This document shows, piece by piece, positions 31,852 through 40,792 of a DNA stretch of 64,000 bases (its first letter is position 1; every line of letters begins with the position of its first letter). The stretch is taken from NCBI GenBank assembly GCA_963829355.1, contig CAWHHZ010000021.1:186001-250000 (forward strand), given 5' to 3'. Source of the stretch: CAWHHZ01 sp963829355. GTDB taxonomy: Bacteria; Acidobacteriota; Thermoanaerobaculia; Gp7-AA8; JAHWKK01. A program made the position numbers and the translations under genes. Below the pieces are notes generated by a model. The model ran no database searches, was not told where the DNA came from, and saw only the letters and a program-made list of their open reading frames with translations.

Positions 31852-32439
31852 TCAGGATGAACGCCGGCGTGCGTCCTCCATGGATCGCTTTGTGAGGATC
31901 GCGGGGATCTCAGAGAGTGGGGCGGTGTGGTCAGCGTCCACCGCGCGCAGGGCAGCTTCCGGCATACCGGGGGCGACTGCGTCGGTGGGATCCTGAACGA
32001 CTGCCAGACCGCCCTGACTCTTGATCGCGGCGAGACCGGCCGAACCGTCATCGAGATATCCGCTGAGGACGACACCGATCACGCGCGGGCCGTGATGAAT
32101 CGCCGCACTGCGAAACAGGGGGTCAACAGCGGGCCGGTGACGATTCTCTCTGGGACCCCTGACGAGTCTCATCACCTGCTTTTCGAGAACAAGATGGCAG
32201 TCCGGAGGTGCCACGAACGCCGTGTTCGGGGTGATGGGAGATTGATTCTCCGCGACCTTCACCTCGATGTTCGATGCTCGGGAGAACACCTGCGCAAGAC
32301 TTCCGGGTGAGGTGGGCGACTGATGCACGACGATGAAGATCGCCGAAGCCAGATCTTTCGGAAGTGCAGACAGAAGCTGCTTGAGTGCCTCGATACCTCC
32401 TGCAGAGGCACCGATCACGATGATGTCTCGTTTCGACAC
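31852..32439 (-). CDS. cheB: CheB-type methylesterase domain protein
   Basis: About 195 residues, the CheB catalytic domain without a receiver domain. Catalytic residues: Ser in VIGASAGGIEAL, His in VVHQSPTSPGSLA and Asp in SGYLDDGSAGL. It would hydrolyse glutamyl methyl esters, or act on other substrates, without phosphorylation control. The GTG at 32439 (SKRDIIVIGASAGG) is chosen; a TTG at 32469 is possible. It is divergent from the CheB-CheR hybrid gene. No chemoreceptors, CheA or CheW are in the window, so a non-chemotactic role, as with the hybrid, is plausible. Confidence 0.85.
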   Translation of the reverse strand: MSKRDIIVIGASAGGIEALKQLLSALPKDLASAIFIVVHQSPTSPGSLAQVFSRASNIEVKVAENQSPITPNTAFVAPPDCHLVLEKQVMRLVRGPRENRHRPAVDPLFRSAAIHHGPRVIGVVLSGYLDDGSAGLAAIKSQGGLAVVQDPTDAVAPGMPEAALRAVDADHTAPLSEIPAILTKRSMEDARRRSS

Positions 32440-32585
32440 GGGTTTATCCAATCTCAACTGGCGGAGCAAAAACAGCGCCGTAAATCAGTTGCGGCTACGG
32501 CGGTACGTCGAAATGGCGCGACTGTCATTCCGAAATCGGGGTGGGGAAAACCGAGATTCATCGCTACGCTGAAAATACCAACGCA

Positions 32586-32714
32586 TGTCATCCTGAGCCG
32601 CCGGATCCCGCGAAGCGGGAGTAGGACGGTCGAAGGATCGCGTGGAGTCATACTCGCCCGAAGTTCGGCTAGAGTCATGACGTACCCGATCCTTCGCTGC
32701 GCTCAGGATGACAG
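32586..32714. repeat. 129-bp palindromic repeat, copy 2 (right of cheB block)
   Basis: Same element as 31277-31404, with only a few substitutions and one short indel. It fills the centre of the 357-bp divergent gap between cheB and the CheB-CheR gene (32440-32796); the rest of the gap holds a GTCATTCCGAAATCGGGGT stretch and presumably both promoters. Confidence 0.85.
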
Positions 32715-32796
32715 GCCTGGGCTTCTCGAGAGTCCCTCTCGGGGTCGCTTCGGAGTTGTTTCGGTTTGTTACTGGATTGAAATAGACTACGCCGCG

Positions 32797-35380
32797 ATGT
32801 CAACGCGGAAAAAAGGAAACGCGAAGAAGACTTCTCGGAGCACCAGGAAAGAAGCTTCTCCCGCTGGATTGAAATCCTCAAAGGACAGCTCCGGGAAGAG
32901 CGACTCAGAGCCCCGGCTCGTTCCCGTGATCGGCGTTGGAGCGTCGGCAGGTGGACTCGAGGCAATCACAGAGATCGTACGAAATTTACCATCCGATCTC
33001 GGAATGGCCCTGGTTCATATCCACCATCTCGATCCCGATCACGAGAGTATGCTGAGGGAGATCCTCGATCGCGAGAGCAGCATGATCGTCTCCGAGATCA
33101 GTGACGACGTCGAGATCGAGCCGGACCACCTCTATGTCATTCCCCCCGGCAAGGTCGTTCGCGTGGAGGATGGCCGCCTGCGGATTTCGGAACGTGATCG
33201 ATCGACAATTCCGATGCCGATCGATCTTTTTCTTCAGAGTCTGGCGGAGGATCAGAGACATCGTGCAATCGCAGTGATCCTCTCTGGCAGCGGCAGTGAC
33301 GGCGCTCTCGGTGTGAAAGCCATCAAGGAACACGACGGATTTACGATCGCTCAGGATGAAAGTGCGATCCATCGCTCGATGCCGAATGCCGCGATTTCTA
33401 CAGGACTGGTGGACATGGTCCTCAATCCTTCGGCCATTGCCGCGGAACTGGTTCACCTGTCAAAGGACCCGTATCTGCGGAGGGCGACTCTGGAATCCAC
33501 GGCACCCGGCGCAGGCGACCAGAGAGCCTTTGCCAGAATATTCGAGACGATCCGGAACGAGACCGGGATCGATTTCGCCGAATACAAGTCCACGACGATC
33601 AACCGTCGCGTGCGCCGGCGCATGGCCGTTCATCGGATCGAGAAAGTGTCCGACTATGCAGATCTTCTGAAAGACAACGCAGAGGAGTGTGAGCAGCTCA
33701 GAGAAGACATGCTCATTCGCGTAACCGGATTCTTCCGGGACCCGGATGTCTTTTCGTTTCTCCGGAACCAGGTGCTTCCGGGTCTCCTCGAGGAGAGGTC
33801 GGTCGAGGACCCGCTGCGAGTATGGGTTCCCGCCTGCGCTACCGGAGAGGAGGTCTACTCTCTGGCGATCGTCATCGCCGAAGCTTTGAAGGCGAGTGGT
33901 CAAATTGTCCCTTTTCAAATCTTCGGCACCGACATCAGCGAGCGATCCATCGAGATGGCGCGTGACGGAATCTATCCGAAGAACATCATGCAGCAGGTGC
34001 CGGAGCCGCTGCTCGAGCGTTACTTCTCGAGTCGGGATGGATCGTACGTGATCAGCAGAGCTCTGCGAGACGTGTGCATCTTTGCAAAGCAGGATCTGAC
34101 GAGGGACCCTCCCTTCTCGAAACTCGATCTGGTGAGCTGTCGTAACGTCCTGATCTATCTCGAATCGAGTCTGCAGCGTCGCGTCTTTTCGGTTCTCGAG
34201 TACGCCCTGAAGTCAGGAGGCATTCTCGTGCTCGGCAGTTCAGAGACCACAGGCGCTGCGAGTGAATCGTTCACGCCGCTGCACCGTCAGTTCAGAATCT
34301 ACGAGAAGAAGACCGAGGATCGCAGGTTCCCCCTCGACCTCGGAACGTGGGAGCGGAACCCGCTTCCTGCCACGAGAGCCAGACGCCCAACTATGTTCAG
34401 AGAGAATCAATCAGTCATCGAGCAGGCGGACGAGATCATCCTCCACCAGGTAGCACCACCAGGTGTCGTCATCAATGAGAACTTCGATGTGATCCAGTTC
34501 CGAGGCCGGACGAGCCGGTATCTCGAGCCGCCGCCCGGCTCTCCCAGCTTCAACATCATGAAGATGGCGCGCCAGGGGCTGTTGGCCGAGTTGAGAACTG
34601 GAGTCGAGCGCGCAAAGAGATCGGGCGAAGGGGTGAGGCGCCAGAACGTGCGTGTGAGGCTGGACGACGACTATATTCTCGTTGATCTCGAGATCATTCC
34701 TCTGGCTACCGCCGAGAAGGAGCGTCACTACCTGCTGTTGTTCGAGGAGCGTGCTGCCATCGCATTACCCGCGCAGGAAGAGGAATCCGAGGAGGATGGC
34801 CGAAGTGTCTCGCGTCTGAAGAGGGAGTTGGAGTCGACCAGAGAATATCTGCAGTCGATCATCGAAGAGCAGGAGGCGATGAACGAAGAGCTCAGGTCGG
34901 CCAACGAAGAGATCCAGTCGAACAACGAAGAGCTGCAGAGCATGAATGAGGAGCTGGAGACTGCCAAGGAAGAACTGCAGTCGAGCAATGAGGAACTGAC
35001 TACCCTCAACGACGAGCTCGAAATGCGGAATCATGAGCTCAATACGCTCAATGACGACCTGTCGAACATCCTGACGTCGATCGAGATCCCGGTCATCATT
35101 CTAGGCCGCGATCTTCGAATCCGGCGTTTCAACCCCTCAGCGCAGGAGCGGCTGAACCTGATACCCGCTGACGTCGGCCGGCCGTTGTCGGACCTCAGGG
35201 CGAGCCTCGAGATCGAGCGGCTCGAGGAGACCGTTCTCTCGGTGATCGAAACGCTCAGTCTTCGCGAGATCCCTCTCGAAGGTCCCCGAAGGGGAGAAGC
35301 AGTATCTCCAGGTACGCCCCTACAAAACGACCGACAACCGGATCGACGGAGCGGTGATCGTTCTGTTGAGGAATAGCTAG
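32797..35380 (+). CDS. CheB-CheR-PAS hybrid signalling protein, late frameshift
   Basis: About 860 residues. A basic linker (residues 1-40) is followed by a CheB domain (GVGASAGGLEAI, HIHHLDPDHES, SGSGSDGALGV), a CheR methyltransferase domain (about 245-510; VWVPACATGEEVYSLAIVIA, FGTDISERSIEMAR, LVSCRNVLIYL), a long coiled coil of repeated NEELQS-type heptads (about 680-775) and a PAS domain (IPVIILGRDLRIRRFNPSAQ). The final PAS strand is lost from the frame: one base too many in the CCCC at 35284-35287. Reading past it restores QYLQVRPYKTTDNRIDGAV and a stop at 35378-35380; uncorrected, the stop is at 35374-35376. No kinase domain follows. ATG at 32797. Confidence 0.88.
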
Positions 35381-35384
35381 GGAC

Positions 35385-35813
35385 TCAGTCGATTCGACCT
35401 TTGACGGCCTCGATCTCAGCGCGGAGCATGTCGAGCTGCGCAAGCAGCTCCTCGACCTCCATCGCGAGAGATGTTGCCCGCGCGCGACCTTCGAGCCGGG
35501 CCGTGCGGCTGCCCGCCGCAAGCTGTTGCCAGAGACGCAGGCGTTCTGCGCGATCGAGTACCTTGAGCTGGCGGAGCAGTGGATCAATGGGATCGTTGTC
35601 CTCGCCGGTCGCTCCGATCATCGCTGCCGGGTCGACCTCCAGAATCCTCGCGAGCATCATGAAGGTTCCCACCTCGACCGGCTGCTTGCCGGTCTCGATT
35701 CGTGAGAGCGTCGAAATACTCATCGATGCCTCGCCGGCCACAGTGGCCAGAGACAGCCCGGCGTCTTTTCGTGCCTGCCGGAGGCGATCACCTACTGTTG
35801 CTGTAGCTGTCAT
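35385..35813 (-). CDS. XRE-family transcriptional regulator
   Basis: 142 residues. N-terminal helix-turn-helix: GDRLRQARKDAGLSLATVAG, EASMSISTLSRIETGKQPVE. The C-terminal half (LLRQLKVLDRAERLRLWQQL... LAMEVEELLAQLDMLRAEIE) is helical and probably a coiled-coil dimerisation segment. Start ATG at 35813 (MTATATVGDRL). It is convergent with, and only 4 bp from, the corrected end of the CheB-CheR gene. Its target is unknown. Confidence 0.85.
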   Translation of the reverse strand: MTATATVGDRLRQARKDAGLSLATVAGEASMSISTLSRIETGKQPVEVGTFMMLARILEVDPAAMIGATGEDNDPIDPLLRQLKVLDRAERLRLWQQLAAGSRTARLEGRARATSLAMEVEELLAQLDMLRAEIEAVKGRID

Positions 35814-36009
35814 TGGTAAACCTTGCCGGATCTGCCTGACCATGCCCCAGAATTGGGAAAGAATTCGTGCTGTGCTGTGGTGGAGATCCTCTTTTAAGTA
35901 GCAACCGGATTTGCAGTAATTCTCTTCCGGAGCAACAATTGTCTCACGGGAGAAGAAAAATCGCACGCGAGCCTCGAGCAGCAGGCCCGAAGGCAGCATC
36001 CTCGGAGGC

Positions 36010-36924
36010 TCAGAGGCCGATCTCTTTGAGCGCGTCGCGGTACGCGGAGCCATTCATCTTCCAGTAGGGGAGGCGGGCGCTTCCGCGCAGCACTCCTGAC
36101 TCCCCGTCATCCGTCTCCCATTTCACGATCCGATGGGGCGGCGCGCTCTCGACCCAGAATGTCCAGGTCGGGCCGCCCGAGACGACTGCCTGCTGGACGG
36201 AGGTCTCGAATACTCCCGCGGGAACCTCGACGGACTCGGCGCGCAAGTCGCGCCGCAGAACGACTTCCCGCGTCTCGACCGGCTCATGACTCAATCTCGT
36301 CTGCAGAAGGGAGGGAATCATTGGTAGCTTGACGGGCCCGTCCGAGGATGCTGGCAGGGCAAAGCCGCGAGCCCAGTGGAAGAGTTGATCCTCGGTCCAC
36401 AGCTCTGCCGTTCTGGCGATCGAGAACGAACGATCGGCCTCGGCGCCGAAGTAACTGTGGCTGACCAGATCGATCCGGTCCCGATGAAAGATTGCCTGTT
36501 CCCAGACCTGCCCGCACCACTCCTGCGAGGAGAACGTGACCTTGGCGGGAGCTCCTGCGGGAAGACCGGCAAACGGCTCGAGACCGACGAACGTGCTCGT
36601 CATGGTGTTGTAGTCGTAGATGCCGGTCGGAAAATCGCGCACCAGATTCAGCTTCATCACCTGAAACAACGTCCCTGTCTCAGCGTTCGGGCCGTCCGCC
36701 TTGACCCGTGGCTCGACCGTGAACGGCTCGGTGACGAAGATCAGAACGGCAGTTCCGTTGCGGATCTCACCATAGCGTGGAAACTCGAGATCGTATCCCG
36801 AGAGCTCCGCCTTGCCATCACCCCAGTACGACCAGAAGGTCTCACCGAATTCGAGGGCGGGAGACTGGGCGAAGAGGGGCGCAGCGGCGAACAGGATGAT
36901 CAAAGCGAGGGGTGAATTTTTCAT
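36010..36924 (-). CDS. Secreted hypothetical protein
   Basis: 304-residue protein with a signal peptide (SPLALIILFAAAPLFAQ). The mature part is beta-rich with few cysteines: LEFGETFWSYWGDGKAELSG, FVTEPFTVEPRVKAD, VMKLNLVRDFPTGIYDYN, FSSQEWCGQVWEQAIF, and VSGGPTWTFWVESAPPHRIV near the end. The W/Y-rich DYNTMTS and SHSYFGAEADRSF segments would be useful for a homology search. I do not recognise the family. It lies downstream of glmM on the same strand after a 175-bp repeat-bearing gap, so it may be transcribed separately. Confidence 0.7.
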   Translation of the reverse strand: MKNSPLALIILFAAAPLFAQSPALEFGETFWSYWGDGKAELSGYDLEFPRYGEIRNGTAVLIFVTEPFTVEPRVKADGPNAETGTLFQVMKLNLVRDFPTGIYDYNTMTSTFVGLEPFAGLPAGAPAKVTFSSQEWCGQVWEQAIFHRDRIDLVSHSYFGAEADRSFSIARTAELWTEDQLFHWARGFALPASSDGPVKLPMIPSLLQTRLSHEPVETREVVLRRDLRAESVEVPAGVFETSVQQAVVSGGPTWTFWVESAPPHRIVKWETDDGESGVLRGSARLPYWKMNGSAYRDALKEIGL

Positions 36925-36948
36925 CAGAGAGTCCGGGGGGTAACGTTC

Positions 36949-37080
36949 AAAGTGGACGGCGGTGGACAGCATGGACAGGGGTGGACAGAAGCGTGGACAA
37001 AGGCGTGGACAGAAGAGTAGACAGCGTCACCGCGAAGCCACGCACGGTCCACGCTTCTGTCCACCCTGTCCACTTTGACC
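36949..37080. repeat. GTGGACA repeat pair, second locus
   Basis: Seven GTGGAC/ATGGAC/GTAGAC units from 36953 to about 37024, then inverted GTCCACGC, TGTCCACC and TGTCCACTTTGACC to 37080. Same family and same direct-then-inverted layout as 9440-9556. Confidence 0.75.
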
Positions 37081-37099
37081 TTGAGCTTCGACTCTTCTT

Positions 37100-38428
37100 C
37101 TACCCGATCTCCGTTTTCAGAATTGCGCTCAGATCGTTGGCGATCTCCTCGATTCTCTCCTGATCTTCTCCTTCGACCATGACGCGGACGAGGTTTTCGG
37201 TGCCGGAGTAGCGGACGAGAATTCTTCCGCGGCTGCCGAGCTCCTGCTCGTAGTGGTTCGCCGCTTCCTGGTACTTCTGGAGGCTGTCGAGCGGAGGCTT
37301 CGAGGCGACTTTGGTGTTCACGAGAATCTGCGGGGCAGGCTCGAAAGTCTCGAGCTCAGAGAATTTCTTTCCACTTCCCTTGATGACACGAAAGACGGAC
37401 AGAGCCGTGAGAATCCCATCGCCGGTGGTGTGGTGGTTGAGATCGATGACGTGTCCCGACTGCTCTCCTCCCAGCACACCATCGTTCTCGATCATCTGCT
37501 CGAGGACGTACTTGTCACCCACCTTTGCCCGGATCAGATCGATTCCCATCGATCGGAGAGCCTTCTCGAATCCGAGGTTCGACATCACGGTCGAGACGAC
37601 GAGGCGGTTGCGCAGCTCGTCACGGCGGTCGAGGTCGCGCGCCCAGAGAAGCAGGATCTCGTCGCCATCCCGGATCGTGCCCTGGTCATCCACCAGAATC
37701 GCGCGATCGGCATCTCCGTCAAAGGCCACGCCCGCATCCGCCCCCCTGGCCCTGACCGCATCTGCCAGCGAATCAGGATGGAGTGCACCGGAGCGCTCGT
37801 TGATGTTTTTTCCATCGGGGGCATCGTTGATGATGTCCACGTTCGCCCCGCACCGTTCCAGCACATGCCGCGCGATCTGGTATGCGGCACCGTGTCCGGT
37901 GTCGGCGATGATCGAGAGTCCCTCGAGCGACCCTTCTCCCACGATGGAGACGAGGAAGTCTTCGTAGGTGCCGATCAGCTCCGGCCGGTCCACGGCCACA
38001 GAGTCGGGGACCTCGATCGCCTCGTCCCTGAGGGAAAGGAGGTCCTTTTCGATCTTGCTCTCGAGCGAGTCGGGCAGCTTCATGCCGTTCGAGCCGAAGA
38101 CCTTGACACCGTTGTCCTCCCACGGATTGTGCGACGCGGAGATCGAGACACCCGCGTCAGCCTTCGTTTCGCGGCAGAGCCACGCAACTCCCGGGGTCGG
38201 GATGACGCCGAGAAGTTGCGCGTGACCACCTTCGCTCTCGATTCCAGCGGCGAGCGCTCGCGCGATCCGCGGGCCCGATTCGCGCGTATCCATCCCCAGC
38301 AGAATCGTGGGGTTCCCTTCGAGATCGCGGGCGAGCGCACGTCCCAGCGCGTACATCGTGGCGTCATCGAGGGGATAGGAGTCCGCATGCCCGCGGATCC
38401 CGTCGGTTCCAAAGAGCTCTCTGCTCAT
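37100..38428 (-). CDS. glmM: Phosphoglucosamine mutase
   Basis: 442-residue enzyme that converts glucosamine-6-phosphate to glucosamine-1-phosphate for UDP-GlcNAc synthesis. Motifs: FGTDGIRG at the N-terminus, active-site phosphoserine loop SISASHNPWEDNG (about residue 100), metal loop DGDADR and the C-terminal phosphate site RYSGTENLVR. The order cdaA-cdaR-glmM is a widely conserved unit in which GlmM can bind and inhibit the c-di-AMP synthase CdaA. ATGA overlap with cdaR. Intact and of usual length. Confidence 0.95.
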   Translation of the reverse strand: MSRELFGTDGIRGHADSYPLDDATMYALGRALARDLEGNPTILLGMDTRESGPRIARALAAGIESEGGHAQLLGVIPTPGVAWLCRETKADAGVSISASHNPWEDNGVKVFGSNGMKLPDSLESKIEKDLLSLRDEAIEVPDSVAVDRPELIGTYEDFLVSIVGEGSLEGLSIIADTGHGAAYQIARHVLERCGANVDIINDAPDGKNINERSGALHPDSLADAVRARGADAGVAFDGDADRAILVDDQGTIRDGDEILLLWARDLDRRDELRNRLVVSTVMSNLGFEKALRSMGIDLIRAKVGDKYVLEQMIENDGVLGGEQSGHVIDLNHHTTGDGILTALSVFRVIKGSGKKFSELETFEPAPQILVNTKVASKPPLDSLQKYQEAANHYEQELGSRGRILVRYSGTENLVRVMVEGEDQERIEEIANDLSAILKTEIG

Positions 38429-39135
38429 TCAATCTCCTGTAGCCTGGTCTGTTCGTTCTGTTCATCGGTGATCGGCTCAGGTATGTCGAGTACGACGATC
38501 GTCACCTGGACGGTCTGAGGCTCGACCCGAACGAGCGGGTCGTCGGTCACGACCGACACCCTCTGCAGTGTGAATGAGCTCCTTCGCTCGGAGAGGATGA
38601 TCCGTTCAGTCGCCACCTCCGTGGTCTCCTCGATCGCGGAACGCGGTCCCGAGATCATGACCTGTGCAGGATTCACGCTCACCTCGCCCAGCTCGTACCC
38701 GGCTGGAAGAGTCCCGACCGTAAACGGCCTCACCGGCACGATTTTCTGATCGCGTCGCTCGAGCTCGAGAGTCACCCTCGGCGGGTCGATCGAGACGATC
38801 TCGAGAGGATCTCGAATGTCGATCTGTGCGTCCGATATCGCCTGGTCGATCTCACCAGCTGTCGCCTGCGAAAGATCCACCTGGACGCTGCGGTTTCTGG
38901 CGGAGAAGCTCTGTATCCGCGACTCCGGTCCACGGATCCGTACGGTGATGTACTCCGGCAGATCCTCGGAGGTGACGATCAGACCCTCGGGGATTCCGGT
39001 GAACTGCAGCGGAAGCCGGAATGCCTGCTCGGTCACCTGTTCCCGTCTCTGAGCGGATACGATCATCCAGAGTCCGGAGGCGAGGACGAGGGCCACGATC
39101 TTGAGGCCCATGTTGTTGGAGAACTTGTCGAGCAT
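38425..39135 (-). CDS. cdaR: CdaR/YbbR domain protein
   Basis: 236 residues: an N-terminal membrane helix (MGLKIVALVLASGLWMIVSA) followed by extracytoplasmic YbbR repeats with the pattern PEYITVRIRGPESRIQSF and PAQVMISGPRSAIEE. CdaR-type proteins tune the neighbouring diadenylate cyclase. Start ATG overlaps the cdaA stop by one base (TGATG) and its own stop overlaps glmM by 4 bases. Two full YbbR repeats plus a partial one, as against four in Firmicutes proteins. Confidence 0.88.
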   Translation of the reverse strand: MLDKFSNNMGLKIVALVLASGLWMIVSAQRREQVTEQAFRLPLQFTGIPEGLIVTSEDLPEYITVRIRGPESRIQSFSARNRSVQVDLSQATAGEIDQAISDAQIDIRDPLEIVSIDPPRVTLELERRDQKIVPVRPFTVGTLPAGYELGEVSVNPAQVMISGPRSAIEETTEVATERIILSERRSSFTLQRVSVVTDDPLVRVEPQTVQVTIVVLDIPEPITDEQNEQTRLQEIE

Positions 39136-39917
39136 CAGTTGTCTGATCCCTTGGAACCGACGTGAATCCGGATCATTTCAGCCAGCGTTTCAGGACTGAG
39201 GTTCTCGTAGAGCACTCCGTCGAGTGCGACACCGATGGAGCCATTTTCTTCGGAGACGACGACCACGAACGCATCGGTCTCTTCGCTCAGACCGAGTGCG
39301 GCCCGATGCCGGGTCCCGTACTGCTTGGAGATGTTGGTGTTGCCGCTGAGCGGAAGGAAGACTCCCGCGGCGACGAGACGGTTGCCGACGATGACGCTGG
39401 CGCCGTCATGGAGTGGCGTATTGTGCGTGAAGATGCTGACGAGCAGCTCGGAGGAGACGATCCCGTCGATCCGCTTTCCGCTGTCCGTGAACATCTTGAG
39501 TGACTGCGTTCGTTCGAGCACCATCAGAGCGCCCGTGCGGTCGTCCGACATTCTCGTCGCCGCTTTCACGATGGCATCCGAACGCGTGGATGTGTGGCGG
39601 TCCGCCAGGAACGACGCGAGCGGCGTTCGACCGAACGAGGCCAGCGCTCGCCGGATCTCGTGCTGGAAGAGCACGATGATCGCAAACGGGATATAGAGGA
39701 GCAGAGCTTCCGAGAGAGTTTCGAGTGCGAGCAGTTCGACGGTCTGGGCGAGGAAGTTCAGGGCGAACAGCGCGAGCAGGCCGAACAGCATCTGCATCGC
39801 ACGCGTCCCCTTGATGAGAAGAAGAAGGTTGTAGAGAAGGAGCGCGACGATGATGACGTCGATCGCGTCCCGCAACCCGATCTCCAGGGCCGAAATCCTT
39901 TGAAAAAACTCTGTCAT
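39135..39917 (-). CDS. cdaA: Diadenylate cyclase
   Basis: 260-residue membrane-bound c-di-AMP synthase. Three hydrophobic helices at the N-terminus (VIIVALLLYNLLLLI, MQMLFGLLALFALNFLAQ, LLLYIPFAIIVLF), then the DAC domain with its catalytic DGA motif (PLHDGASVIV) and RHR motif (YGTRHRAALGL), both intact. The product c-di-AMP usually controls osmolyte and potassium transport and wall homeostasis. Translationally coupled to folP upstream (ATGA) and cdaR downstream. Confidence 0.93.
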   Translation of the reverse strand: MTEFFQRISALEIGLRDAIDVIIVALLLYNLLLLIKGTRAMQMLFGLLALFALNFLAQTVELLALETLSEALLLYIPFAIIVLFQHEIRRALASFGRTPLASFLADRHTSTRSDAIVKAATRMSDDRTGALMVLERTQSLKMFTDSGKRIDGIVSSELLVSIFTHNTPLHDGASVIVGNRLVAAGVFLPLSGNTNISKQYGTRHRAALGLSEETDAFVVVVSEENGSIGVALDGVLYENLSPETLAEMIRIHVGSKGSDN

Positions 39918-40792
39918 CCCCCTGCGTTCCGAATCGAATCGAATACCCTCAGAAAATCAGCCGTCTCCCGCACGTCGTGGACTCTCACGATCGCCGCGCC
40001 GCGAGTCGCTGCCGCGGCGACGGCCGCCAGAGAGCCGGCCATGCGCTCCGGGCCGCTGTGGCGGCCCGTCAGATGCCCGATGAAGCCCTTTCGCGACGCT
40101 CCGATGACCACCGGTGCAATTCTGGCAAAACGGTCGGTGTGGGCGAGAAGCTCGAGATTTTGATCGAACGTCTTACCGAAGCCGATACCGGGATCAATCA
40201 TGATGACCGCCGGGGAGATTCCCTTCTGCATCGCGTTTCGCGTCCAGCTCTCGAGCTCGGCACACACTTCTCCGATGACATCATCGTAGTGAATGTCGCT
40301 CTGCATCGTCTGCGGCTCGCCGCGCATGTGCATCAGTATGACGGAGGTGCCGGTATCGGCCACGACTCCGGCCATTTCCTGGTCGTAGCGCAGCGCCGAG
40401 ACGTCGTTGACGATATCCGCTCCGGCCTCGATGGCGCGTCGGGCAACCGAGGCCTTCCGCGTGTCGATGGAAATTGCGACGTCGGATCGTGCCCGAACGC
40501 CTTCGATGACCGGCACGACGCGCCGCAGCTCTTCTGCATCGTCGACGGGGTTCGCACCTGGTCTCGTGGATTCGCCACCAATGTCGATGATCGTGGCACC
40601 CTCGTCAATCATCCGGAGGGCCGAATCGATTGCCGCCTGCTGGTCGAAATGAGTGCCGCCGTCTGAGAACGAGTCGGGCGTGACATTCACGATCCCCATG
40701 ACGTGGGGACTTCCAGAGAGCGGGAGACGCCGCCCGCGGGGCAGGAGAATCTCCCGGGTACTGCTTTGGAGCTGGCCGGCCAGCACGCTCAA
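39914..40792 (-). CDS. folP: Dihydropteroate synthase
   Basis: 292 residues. Condenses p-aminobenzoate with 6-hydroxymethyl-dihydropterin diphosphate in folate synthesis; the target of sulfonamides. Signatures: VMGIVNVTPDSFSDGG, IIDIGGESTRPGA, SIDTRKASVA, NDVSAL, DPGIGFGKT, GASRKGFI and RVHDVRET. Its ATG overlaps the murA stop by 4 bases. Nothing unusual in the conserved loops. Confidence 0.94.
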   Translation of the reverse strand: MSVLAGQLQSSTREILLPRGRRLPLSGSPHVMGIVNVTPDSFSDGGTHFDQQAAIDSALRMIDEGATIIDIGGESTRPGANPVDDAEELRRVVPVIEGVRARSDVAISIDTRKASVARRAIEAGADIVNDVSALRYDQEMAGVVADTGTSVILMHMRGEPQTMQSDIHYDDVIGEVCAELESWTRNAMQKGISPAVIMIDPGIGFGKTFDQNLELLAHTDRFARIAPVVIGASRKGFIGHLTGRHSGPERMAGSLAAVAAAATRGAAIVRVHDVRETADFLRVFDSIRNAGG

